Positions 8,213 through 16,049 of a stretch of DNA of 64,000 nt are shown here, piece by piece; the first letter of the stretch is position 1; the number at the start of each line of letters is the position of its first letter. A program made the translations under genes and the position numbers. The notes below the pieces were generated by a model that saw only the letters and a program-made list of their open reading frames with translations, was not told the DNA's origin and did not search any database. Source of the DNA: Enterococcus_K sp051713825 (GTDB lineage Bacteria; Bacillota; Bacilli; Lactobacillales; Enterococcaceae); assembly GCF_051713825.1 (NCBI RefSeq), contig NZ_JBIOQR010000001.1:1054001-1118000 (forward strand). The letters are read 5' to 3'.

Positions 8213-10189
8213 ATGAAGACGATTTGTTTCTCAGTTTCGGGATTTTTATTTCTAGTTTGTTTTTTTCTAGCAGGTGAGCTATTTGTTTGGAATGCGAACA
8301 AATTTGATAGCGCTTACTATTATGCGACTTTTTATGCGCAAGCGAACGATGAAAAAGAAATGTATAAAGAGATTGAAAATGAGGCAAAGATGAATTCTCT
8401 GGAAGTTTTCGTGGTCAACAGAGAAACACGAACGACCTTTAATGAAGTGTTGACTGTATATACTGATCAGGAGACATTTGAAAAACTTGGACAAGCGAAT
8501 CACTTTCAAGCGGGTGAGTTCGATAGTTTATTTCTTGGAAAATTGAAAATAGTGAATAAAAAATTTGAAAGTATACCAGAAAATGCGAATCTATCGACGT
8601 TTCAATTAGTTGGAAATGAAAAGGATATGATTCAATTTAAGAAAAGTTTAGTAAATAAATATGCGGGGAGTTTCCCTAGAAAGTCTGGTGAGTCTAACCA
8701 ATCAGCGTTAAATATTGCTCTTTGCTGGGGACTCTCCCTGTCATTTATTTTACTGTTGTCTATCTATAAAATTGTTTTAATCAAAAAAGAAATTTTATTG
8801 CGAGTTATTCAAGGGGAATCGTTATCTTCCATCGTCTATAGTGGGATTCAGACAGATTTGAGTGTCTATATCCCACTTTTTGCTCTGACCTATTTATTCA
8901 GCCATTATTTTACTTATTCAACTTTTTATTTAAAAACAGCGAGTGTTAGTTTCGCGTTATTTTTATTCATCAATACTTTGTTATACTTTATTTTATTCAA
9001 GGTTGATATCAAAAAAGATATTCACAGTAATTACTCAGTGGGGACTTTATTGAGACTGAGTTATCTATACAAATTTGGATCGCTCTGTTTTTTTCTCATT
9101 GTGATAGCAAGTACAGCGCCACTTATAAATGACGGGCTTCAATTTTATTCTCAAAAAGGTTTTTATGAGGCTAGAAGGAATCAGATGTTTGTCAGAATAA
9201 ATCCAAGTGGCATTATGAAATATATTGATAATACGTCAGAGTCGGCATCAAAAAATTTAGATTTTAATAAAATTCAAAAGGCACAAGCTTCGTTGGATAA
9301 TCTGTTTTTACAAGAATATGCAAAAGAAAAAATGTTTAGTTTGACTAAATTAAGTGATTATAATCAATCGACAGAGATTCTCTATGCAAATAACAAGGCT
9401 TTTGAATTGGTAAAAAATAAGTTTCCTATTGTTGAAGAGGAAAAAAAATCGGGCTTTTATTTACTTGTACCAGAAACGCTCATGAATGAGATAGCTGATA
9501 TCCAGGGAAGTGTCGATTATGTTTATAGAAATCAAACAGCAAAAATAACTATCCAGTACTATAAAGGTGATGTGAGCTTACTGAATATTTTGACGACTGG
9601 GTCAATTGTTTCTGAGTATACTCGTAATCCTGTTGTCCTCGTTAATATGGATGCTACAATTCCGAACACTCTGGTGGAATCCAGTACGTTACTTCGAAGC
9701 AGTCTTTTTCGGATGGATGAAGAAGAGTGGCAGCAATTTATAAAAAGAAATAGCCAAGCCATAGATGAAAAAAATAGTTATGCTATGGGAGTCTATCAAT
9801 GGTTCTTACAAGAGTGGACGGTCAAGAAGCGGACACTATTTTTAGGTGGGATTATTTTGTTCATTACAGCTTTTATGGAGTTTTCAATGATGCTATTTTT
9901 AGTTGTTTTAGAACAAAAAGTTCGAGCACAGGAATATATATTGAAAGAACTTTTAGGCTACAGTTTCTTTGAAAGATATTGGGTTTCTTTATTATTACCT
10001 GTGATTACAGGGGCCGTATCTCTAGTTATCACCTATTACACGTTACCGCTATTTCATGCAAAAGTGAGCGGGATTTCGTTAATTTTGGTTGGCGTATTTA
10101 TCGTCGTTGAAGAGGGATTTATCATTTATTTATGTAAAAAATATGCAAAACGAAATAGAGTACAAGTCCTGAAAGGCGGGATTTTATGA
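8213..10189 (+). CDS. Bacteriocin-associated integral membrane protein (DUF1430-like)
   Basis: A 658-residue membrane protein with an N-terminal helix (about residues 5-25) and a long extracytoplasmic segment (about 26-165). A group of helices follows (about 167-300), then a second outside loop (about 305-540) and three C-terminal helices (about 545-640). This resembles the seven-helix putative immunity/export proteins beside ABC ATPases in lactococcin-972-type loci, and also ABC permeases of the MacB/FtsX kind with two extracellular parts. It overlaps the ATPase gene by four bases (ATGA), so they are translationally coupled. Likely role: permease of an efflux or self-protection ABC transporter. 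No substrate gene is nearby. Confidence 0.7.
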   Translation: MKTICFSVSGFLFLVCFFLAGELFVWNANKFDSAYYYATFYAQANDEKEMYKEIENEAKMNSLEVFVVNRETRTTFNEVLTVYTDQETFEKLGQANHFQAGEFDSLFLGKLKIVNKKFESIPENANLSTFQLVGNEKDMIQFKKSLVNKYAGSFPRKSGESNQSALNIALCWGLSLSFILLLSIYKIVLIKKEILLRVIQGESLSSIVYSGIQTDLSVYIPLFALTYLFSHYFTYSTFYLKTASVSFALFLFINTLLYFILFKVDIKKDIHSNYSVGTLLRLSYLYKFGSLCFFLIVIASTAPLINDGLQFYSQKGFYEARRNQMFVRINPSGIMKYIDNTSESASKNLDFNKIQKAQASLDNLFLQEYAKEKMFSLTKLSDYNQSTEILYANNKAFELVKNKFPIVEEEKKSGFYLLVPETLMNEIADIQGSVDYVYRNQTAKITIQYYKGDVSLLNILTTGSIVSEYTRNPVVLVNMDATIPNTLVESSTLLRSSLFRMDEEEWQQFIKRNSQAIDEKNSYAMGVYQWFLQEWTVKKRTLFLGGIILFITAFMEFSMMLFLVVLEQKVRAQEYILKELLGYSFFERYWVSLLLPVITGAVSLVITYYTLPLFHAKVSGISLILVGVFIVVEEGFIIYLCKKYAKRNRVQVLKGGIL

Positions 10190-10794
10190 TCACAATCGAG
10201 CATTTGACAAAATCATTTGAAGGCCAGACCTTATTTGAAAATATGAACCTAACGATTGAGCGAGGAGAATTCGTTGTATTTTCTGGCGTCAGCGGTAGCG
10301 GGAAGACAACTTTATTAAATATTTTAGGTGGGTTGGAATCTTATGATAGTGGAAAAGTCAGGGTTCATGCCTTGGATATTTCCCAGAAGAGAAACCGAGC
10401 AAAACTATTTGCTACAGAAATTGGCTTTCTGTTTCAGAATTATGTCTTAATTGAGAATAAGACGGTTCGAAAAAATTTAGAGTTGATAAAAAAGAGATAT
10501 CGTTCGGAACTATCAATTAACGAAGCATTGGAAGAGGTGGGGCTATTAAATAAAATAGATACGAAAGTGTATAAATTATCAGGCGGAGAGCAACAAAGAG
10601 TAGCTTTGGCAAGGTTATTAATCAAAAAATGTACGGTTGTATTAGCAGATGAACCTACAGGATCGCTAGATAAGCGGAATGGGGAAATTGTTTTAGCTCT
10701 TCTTTTTAAGCTACAACGAATGGGGAAAACAGTCATCTTAGTCACACATGATGAAACTATCAAAGAAAAAGTGGAAAGGATTATTGAGCTATGA
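10186..10794 (+). CDS. ABC transporter ATP-binding protein (lactococcin-972 export type)
   Basis: A 202-residue ATPase subunit with every expected motif: Walker A GVSGSGKTT (about residues 35-43), a Q-loop glutamine in FLFQNYVLI, the signature LSGGEQQRVALA (about 127-138), Walker B VVLADEPTGSLD, and the switch histidine in VTHDE. It belongs to the LolD/MacB-like group that energises export or extraction of peptides from the membrane. It lies between the membrane protein and a small anchored protein with 4-bp overlaps at both ends, so all three probably form one complex. Confidence 0.85.
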   Translation: MITIEHLTKSFEGQTLFENMNLTIERGEFVVFSGVSGSGKTTLLNILGGLESYDSGKVRVHALDISQKRNRAKLFATEIGFLFQNYVLIENKTVRKNLELIKKRYRSELSINEALEEVGLLNKIDTKVYKLSGGEQQRVALARLLIKKCTVVLADEPTGSLDKRNGEIVLALLFKLQRMGKTVILVTHDETIKEKVERIIEL

Positions 10795-11255
10795 GAAAGA
10801 GAGTCAAGGTTATCAGCATCACTTTTATCGCTTTATTATGTGTTGTGGCAATTAGTTATACACTTTTGTTTTTTCATTTTAGAAGTCGATTCGAACCCTA
10901 TATAAAAGAATTTACGACATTAGAAAAAAATCGTTCGTACTATTTTAATGATTCAGAAACAGGATTTCTACTAAATGTGAAATATCCTAGCTATGGAACA
11001 TTAACTGGTAATTTAGCTGTTCAAACAGCGGATAGTCAGTATGCATTAATTATTTGGCCAAAAGTGAATAATAAGACAGAGACAGGCTTTCAAGTAGCGA
11101 TAACTAATCCACAAAAAAGACAAGATCGTTACTTATCAGTAAAAAACGGCCAGATAGATTTGAAAGACTCTACTTATTCTAAAAAAGAGCAAGAAATGAT
11201 TCTTTCTTTGGAAAAAGAGGCCAAGAAGATTTGGGGCGAAGACGTGCTGGGATAG
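10791..11255 (+). CDS. Membrane-anchored protein of the ABC operon, unknown
   Basis: A 154-residue protein with a basic start (MRKRVK), one transmembrane helix (about residues 7-28) and a soluble outside domain of about 125 residues rich in Lys, Ser and Thr. There is no lipobox cysteine, so the helix probably stays as an anchor. I do not recognise the domain. The 4-bp overlap with the ATPase gene makes it the third cistron of the operon; accessory or immunity proteins often hold this place. It could equally be a sensor or stabiliser of the permease. Confidence 0.6.
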   Translation: MRKRVKVISITFIALLCVVAISYTLLFFHFRSRFEPYIKEFTTLEKNRSYYFNDSETGFLLNVKYPSYGTLTGNLAVQTADSQYALIIWPKVNNKTETGFQVAITNPQKRQDRYLSVKNGQIDLKDSTYSKKEQEMILSLEKEAKKIWGEDVLG

Positions 11256-11426
11256 ATGGATAAAAAAAGGAGTCAACTATCGGTGAGAAATAGACTTTTT
11301 TTTGCGAATACAAGGCACAGCTTCAGTTTATATTGAAGTAGGTGAACTTGCCGAAAAACGTATTTATTGGAAAAAATGATCTAACTAGATAACCAATCGC
11401 TTTTGACATTTCATAAAAAAGCCTCT

Positions 11427-11462
11427 AAGAGCAGGAAGATAAAATTTCTTTGCTCTTTTTTG
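11427..11462 (+). terminator. Terminator-like hairpin after the ABC operon
   Basis: AAGAGCA (11427-11433) pairs with TGCTCTT (11451-11457) and is followed by a T run. It lies about 170 bases after the third gene. The rest of the 11256-11673 gap shows no gene. Confidence 0.6.
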
Positions 11463-11673
11463 AACAAAATATTTTGAAGAATCTACTAGCCAAATAACAT
11501 TAAAGACTCTTTATCAGTGAATGGTGTGTTAAATGGGTTGCTTGATAAAATCTGATAATGGTAAGATGAATAGTGAACATAGAGATGAGTGCTAATTGTT
11601 CATTCCATAACTAAGCACATTCATTATGTTATTCAGTTTCGGGAGTTGGATGAGTTGAGGGGAGAGGATTTAT

Positions 11674-12111
11674 ATGTTGAACTATGAAATTGGCAATGAG
11701 GAAGATATGGAGTTCATTGAGACCGAGTTAGATTTGTTTAATAAGAAAAGTAGAACCGTTGAGCAAGAGGAAGAATATAAACGATTTACTGTTGTTGCTA
11801 AAATCGACGGCCAAATAGTAGGCGGTGGCGTCGCTTATTCATCCCTTTATTATATTGGTTATATCGATACTTTATGGGTAGCTGAAGAGTATAGAGGACA
11901 AGCGATTGGCGCCAATATCTTGAAGTTGCTTGAACAAGAATTGTGCGAATATGGTTGTGAAATGTGTCATCTCGATACATTCGACTTTCAGGCACCAAGC
12001 TTTTATCAAAAAAATGGGTATGAAATTTTCGGTAAATTGCATCATAAAAAAAGAAATATTACTGAGTTCTTTTTGAAGAAGGATTTAGAAGCAAGTATAG
12101 GTAAGGGGTAA
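11674..12111 (+). CDS. GNAT-family N-acetyltransferase
   Basis: A 145-residue protein of normal length for a single GNAT domain. The acetyl-CoA-binding core is LWVAEEYRGQAIGANILKLLE (about residues 66-86): the Arg-Gly-x-x-Ile-Gly loop followed by a helix. It ends with the usual FYQKNGYEIFG strand, where the Tyr often acts as general acid. It transfers an acetyl group from acetyl-CoA to an amine; the substrate cannot be told from the sequence. The start has a ribosome binding site (GGGGAGAGG). It appears to be transcribed alone. Confidence 0.8.
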   Translation: MLNYEIGNEEDMEFIETELDLFNKKSRTVEQEEEYKRFTVVAKIDGQIVGGGVAYSSLYYIGYIDTLWVAEEYRGQAIGANILKLLEQELCEYGCEMCHLDTFDFQAPSFYQKNGYEIFGKLHHKKRNITEFFLKKDLEASIGKG

Positions 12112-12149
12112 TAGATAGTAGTACTGTACGTAAATTTGTGGAATGAAAT

Positions 12150-12422
12150 GTGCGATTTTATTATTTTGTAGATCACTTAATCCGTCCTCAAAAGAAAGTA
12201 CAAACAAATACAAGAGTATCGATAAAAACATTATTGAGAATGCTACTATTTACAAATTTATATAATGATTGTGAAGATACTGCTATCGAAAAGTTAACTC
12301 AGTCATTAAAAAGAGGAGAAGATATATCGGAAAAAGATTTTAATAGTACATTTGATTATGTTATTTCTTCTCTGATTGAGGTAATAAATATGGAAAAAGA
12401 AAGTTTTATAGTGAGTCAGTAG
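12150..12422 (+). CDS. Hypothetical protein, possibly a gene remnant
   Basis: A 90-codon frame with a GTG start at 12150 and no strong ribosome binding site. The sequence is helical and polar (LTQSLKRGEDISEKDFNSTFDYVISSLIEV) and has no motif I recognise. It begins just after the acetyltransferase and ends before a decayed stretch. It may be the C-terminal remnant of a larger regulator or a chance frame. No function is proposed. Confidence 0.3.
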   Translation: MRFYYFVDHLIRPQKKVQTNTRVSIKTLLRMLLFTNLYNDCEDTAIEKLTQSLKRGEDISEKDFNSTFDYVISSLIEVINMEKESFIVSQ

Positions 12423-12545
12423 CTACTAAATATTTTTTCAAAGAAAGGTTATAGTGTGAAAACAAAATTATAAAGAATTATCTCTGAAAAAATGATTTTG
12501 GACATACCAAATAAACCTTAAAAACTGTAGGTGCTGTTTAACTGT

Positions 12546-12782
12546 TCAAGAGAAATTACCTTGCCTTTTTTTGAGACAACGATTCGGTAAAATACCTTCT
12601 GTCATCAATAGTTTCGTCACATGTTTGATGCTTTTTCTCGCAACGTTTGAAAATTCGTCGATACTTTGCTTGATAATACTTTCTTTCTGAATCACCTTTA
12701 CGGATGAGTGGGCGCATTCAATTAATGCAGTCTTGATAATACATACCCATGTGTGAAGTTTTAATCGCTGATTGTCAACCAA
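12546..12782 (-). pseudogene. Possible gene fragment, unknown
   Basis: A 78-codon minus-strand frame without a clear ribosome binding site. Its central part (DEFSNVARKSIKHVTKLL then EGILP) loosely resembles the helix-plus-proline pattern of DUF3231-type proteins, but I cannot support that firmly. The flanking bases on both sides are broken in all frames, which suggests decay. Nothing else is seen from 12423 to 13270. Confidence 0.25.
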
Positions 12783-13306
12783 CTCTTGGGATTGTTTCTA
12801 ACAGTAGAATGGCCGGTTCATAAGGCGTGATTAATTTGTAGAGGGGTGAAGCTACACCTCCTAATTGAATCAATTCTGGTCCCCTTAGGCTTCATTCAAC
12901 CATAAGGCAAGGTAGACAATAGACGGGCTCGAATTTTTTTGGTAGAAATCAAATAATCACGGACTTCTTAGGGCTAGTGACATACATATCTAAAACAACA
13001 GTATCTATGGCAATATTACCAACAGTCATAAAGTTGAGGAGAGACATTAACTGTATGGGCTAGCAATCTAACAGGATTTGTTAAAATAATGATTAGTGTG
13101 CGGATTCAAGTTTCAGTCATCTGTGCTTGAACGATGTATCCTTACACTAGTTATTATGTTCAAACTTAGAGGATTCTTATAACTCACCCGACGTGTCTTT
13201 TAGTGTACCTCTCCTATAAGGAAATAGACGACAAGGAAACGAAAAGCCGCATCGTTTTCATTACTATTTGACTCGATGAGCGGAGCGAGTCGAGATGGAG
13301 GTTTTT

Positions 13307-13876
13307 ATGAAGATTATAGGACTAGGCGGTTTAAGTGAAAGTGGTAAAAGTTACTCAGGACGATATTTGTCCGAAAAGTATTTTGTACCAAAAGTTAAAA
13401 TAGTGAAATATATTGAGGGATTTAGGAGCAGGTATTTTCAAGATGAACTTAATCTCGAAGATTTTCACAGATATTTATATGACAAACCCAGCGATTTTAC
13501 AGATTTTTTCCTAGATAAAATGATAAACCTACTCTACGAAGAATATGGGCACTACCCTTTCATAGTTATAGAAAGCTTACATGATCCATTTCTAGGAGAG
13601 TATTTTAAAAGAAAACTTAAAAATGATTTTATTATAATTTATTTAGAGGCTACTCTGGAGAATAGAATAGCTAGGGAATCAATAAAAACTGGCAAAAACG
13701 TTTCAGAAGTAAGAAATCTTACCTATGAAAAAGATATTTTGAAAGTTTCACATGGTGCCTTGGAGTATAAAAAAATCTCAGACTATACAATTGAAAATGA
13801 CAAGACTCAGGAAGTTTTAAATCAAGAATTGAGTAAGATTATAGAATTAGAGATTGAACAAATTAAACAAAAGTAA
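13307..13876 (+). CDS. P-loop nucleotide kinase-like protein
   Basis: A 189-residue protein starting at the ATG at 13307, five bases after GGAGG; an upstream in-frame ATG at 13295 overlaps the ribosome binding site and is rejected. The Walker A loop GGLSESGKS is at residues 7-15. A DXXXE-like acidic strand (FIVIESLHDP, about residue 83) and a lid-like region rich in Arg (ENRIARES, about residue 120) fit the dephospho-CoA kinase/AAA_18 fold. It probably phosphorylates a nucleoside or small metabolite. It is followed nine bases later by a histidine phosphatase frame, a pairing seen in accessory nucleotide-metabolism pairs. A GACTCG/CGAGTC hairpin lies just upstream (13270-13291). Confidence 0.6.
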   Translation: MKIIGLGGLSESGKSYSGRYLSEKYFVPKVKIVKYIEGFRSRYFQDELNLEDFHRYLYDKPSDFTDFFLDKMINLLYEEYGHYPFIVIESLHDPFLGEYFKRKLKNDFIIIYLEATLENRIARESIKTGKNVSEVRNLTYEKDILKVSHGALEYKKISDYTIENDKTQEVLNQELSKIIELEIEQIKQK

Positions 13877-13885
13877 GGAGATAGA

Positions 13886-14527
13886 ATGGCAGTGACCAAG
13901 CTATACTTTGTTAGACATGGTTTGGCAGATAACAATTTGAATGAATCATTTAATGGTGGATTTACTGAATCTAATTTAAACTCAGAGGGGAAGAAAAATA
14001 TACGCTAAACAAAAAGATATCTAAACAAAATACAATTTTCAAAAGTCTATTGTAGTCCACAAAGTCGTGCTATTGAAACTAGAGATATACTAATTTCTAA
14101 TAAGATAAGAAGTAATATGGACCTAGTCATTTCTGAAAACTTAAGAGAAATTGATTTTGGAAAATGGGAAGGTAAGTTGATAGAACCGTTGAAATTTGAT
14201 AAAGAAGTGATTAATTTAAGAAATTATCCTGATAAATATACTCCATCAAAGTTTAATGGTGAAGACTATTTTTCTTTAATTAAAAGATTTGAAAACCTTT
14301 TATCTGAATTAGAGATTAATGGTAATGGAAATTATTTAATTGTCGGCCATGGTGTAATGTTAACTACATTATTACAGACCGCCCGAGGATATGGCGTATC
14401 CGAAGTCAGAAAGGATGGACTATTTAAAAACGGAAGTATTAGTATTGTAGAGATAGATTCTAAAGGAAATAGATCGGTTATTTTGTATGACTTCCCTCAC
14501 TATGATTCTACAAAAAGAAGTGAGTGA
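13886..14527 (+). pseudogene. Histidine phosphatase (phosphoglycerate mutase-like) with internal stop
   Basis: From the ATG at 13886 the frame reads KLYFVRHGLADNN, the Arg-His-Gly catalytic loop of the superfamily. It meets a TAA at 14006-14008 after 40 codons. The same frame then continues to 14527 with SKVYCSPQSRAIETRDIL, LREIDFGKWEG and the second catalytic motif LIVGHGVMLTTLL. It is therefore a near-complete gene broken by one in-frame stop, or by two compensating frameshifts around it. A downstream start at 14117 would give a 136-residue protein lacking the first catalytic His, so it would be inactive. It sits directly after the kinase gene. Confidence 0.75.
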
Positions 14528-14719
14528 TAAAAAGATAGCTCAAATTGTAAAAAAATTACCCAATGAATTGAGAGAAAAATATTAACATTAGATGAACAAG
14601 GTGTTATCAATGTGTTAGCAAGCTTAGCATGATGAAGGTATAGTGCTAAAGGTTTCCGAAGAAAATGTTAGCAAAAATGTTAGCAAAAACGAAGTGTTTT
14701 GATGATTTTTCGAGAAAAT

Positions 14720-14761
14720 AAAAAACTGTTTGCCGATTTTTAAATCAGCGAACAGTTTTTT
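14720..14761. terminator. Strong bidirectional terminator hairpin
   Basis: AAAAACTGTTTGCCGAT pairs with ATCAGCGAACAGTTTTT with one mismatch and flanking A and T runs. It can stop transcription from the accessory genes on the left and from the tRNA gene on the right. Confidence 0.8.
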
Positions 14762-14809
14762 TAGCTTGGATTACTGAATTCAAGCGGTTTGAAGTGAAAT
14801 TTCCTTTGA

Positions 14810-14883
14810 CGTTCTAGGAGGGATTCGAACCCCCGACCGTCCGCTTAGAAGGCGGATGCTCTATCCAGCTGAGCTACTAGAAC
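14810..14883 (-). tRNA. tRNA-Arg (anticodon TCT)
   Basis: On the minus strand the acceptor arm GTTCTAG pairs with CTAGAAC, followed by discriminator G. The D arm contains AGCTCAGCTGG, the anticodon stem TCCGC/GCGGA encloses loop CTTCTAA (anticodon TCT, reading AGA/AGG), and the T arm is GGGGGTTCGAATCCC. CCA is not encoded. Its 3' end faces the IS-rich accessory region, the side where elements that integrate into tRNA genes would lie. Confidence 0.97.
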
Positions 14884-15167
14884 AGTAGAAAACTGAAGTG
14901 ATTAAGTAGTGCGTGTTATAAATCAGCAACATATTGAATTTTAGCAGATTTGCGGTGGAGATTCAAGGCAAAATCGAAAAAAGTTTGTTATTTTGTGGGA
15001 AAGTATTTTTTATAAGAAATATGAGCCGATTTAAAGCGTATCGAGAAGCTACAGTTCTTACTAACTCGACACAAATGAGCCGAGTTGTTTTATTTTATAA
15101 GACTGAAATTAACTGATAATTTTTATAAGTATTTCTAGGCTGCATGTAACAATCAAGAAACCTATTT
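14884..15167. other. Intergenic between tRNA-Arg and the TM2 gene
   Basis: No gene accepted; a 60-codon plus-strand frame here has no ribosome binding site. AACTCG and CGAGTT (about 15062-15086) form a short hairpin followed by a T-rich run, possibly a terminator remnant. Confidence 0.4.
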
Positions 15168-15199
15168 AGAAAACAAAAGGCCAAGAGCTTTTGTTTTCT
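15168..15199. terminator. Perfect hairpin at the end of the TM2-protein gene
   Basis: AGAAAACAAAAG and CTTTTGTTTTCT pair perfectly around an eight-base loop, overlapping the stop codon of the minus-strand gene. The T-rich arm makes it a terminator for that gene. Confidence 0.8.
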
Positions 15200-15710
15200 A
15201 TGAAGTGACGACAATATTGCCATTTCTATCCGTTGATTTGAATAAAGTGAATAGGCAAGTAATCATGCTGATGAAAAAGGGAACTGTCGTCCAAAAGAGT
15301 AGTAAATATAGAACACCCTTTAAGATAAATCCTGAATAGAATTTATGAATACCTAACCATCCTAAACAGAGAGCTAGAAAAAAATACGCCCACTTACTGA
15401 CTACTTTTCCGTTCATTGCATAATTTTGTTGATGCATTGGTTGTGTGGGCTGTTGACGGATATGGTCATTTACTATATTAATATGAATTTGTTCATCGAA
15501 TCGTTTGGTTTGATTCGAATGGTTCATTTGATTATTTGGAATTGACCGATCTGCTTTATAAATACTTACAGAATCACCTTCAGGAAAAATCTCAACTAAA
15601 TCACCAATTCCCGGCTCGAAATCCATCACATGATAAGGGTAACGGACGATTGAATTGTCGTCTTGGGCGATTACTACTTCATTTTCGTCTAGTTTAATTA
15701 TCTTTGCCAT
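15198..15710 (-). CDS. TM2-domain membrane protein
   Basis: A 170-residue protein. Residues 1-60 form a small beta-rich soluble part (IIKLDENEVVIAQDD, then GIGDLVEIFPEGDSVSIY) followed by a Gln/Asn-rich linker (about 60-100). The C-terminal half is a TM2 domain: two hydrophobic helices joined by the typical GWLGIHKFYSG turn (about residues 116-126), which contains the conserved Gly-x-His-x-Phe-Tyr core. The biochemical role of TM2 proteins in bacteria is not established. The start has TAGGAG upstream. It is a single-gene unit ending in its own terminator and marks the return to core-like sequence. Confidence 0.85.
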   Translation of the reverse strand: MAKIIKLDENEVVIAQDDNSIVRYPYHVMDFEPGIGDLVEIFPEGDSVSIYKADRSIPNNQMNHSNQTKRFDEQIHINIVNDHIRQQPTQPMHQQNYAMNGKVVSKWAYFFLALCLGWLGIHKFYSGFILKGVLYLLLFWTTVPFFISMITCLFTLFKSTDRNGNIVVTS

Positions 15711-16049
15711 TTTCTTCTCCTAAGAACCATTGTTTATTTGTTTAGCACCTTAATAGTACCTTATAAAAGGCAAGAATAAAAGGATTTTTCCAGAGAAATC
15801 TCTGACAATTTCAGCGGCTGTACTATAAGCTTGGATTTATTAAACGACCATTAATTGAAATGGGGCGTTACATTTAAAATCGTGTCTTGTTATAGAGCCG
15901 TATTCTTTGTTATGAAAATCAAGTGAGTCGTTTTAGTTGTTGATTTAAAAATAACAAAGAAGCTTGTGAAAAGGGTTCGTGTTTTGTCTGATTTATGATA
16001 CTCTTGTAAGTGAGATTGGAATTTTTCATGAAAAGGAGTTTTATAACTA

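Noticed and set aside
10440..10763. 107-codon minus-strand frame inside the ABC ATPase gene
   Set aside because: It is an antisense shadow of a strongly conserved coding region.
14934..15116. 60-codon plus-strand frame after the tRNA
   Set aside because: It has no ribosome binding site and contains a terminator-like hairpin near its end.
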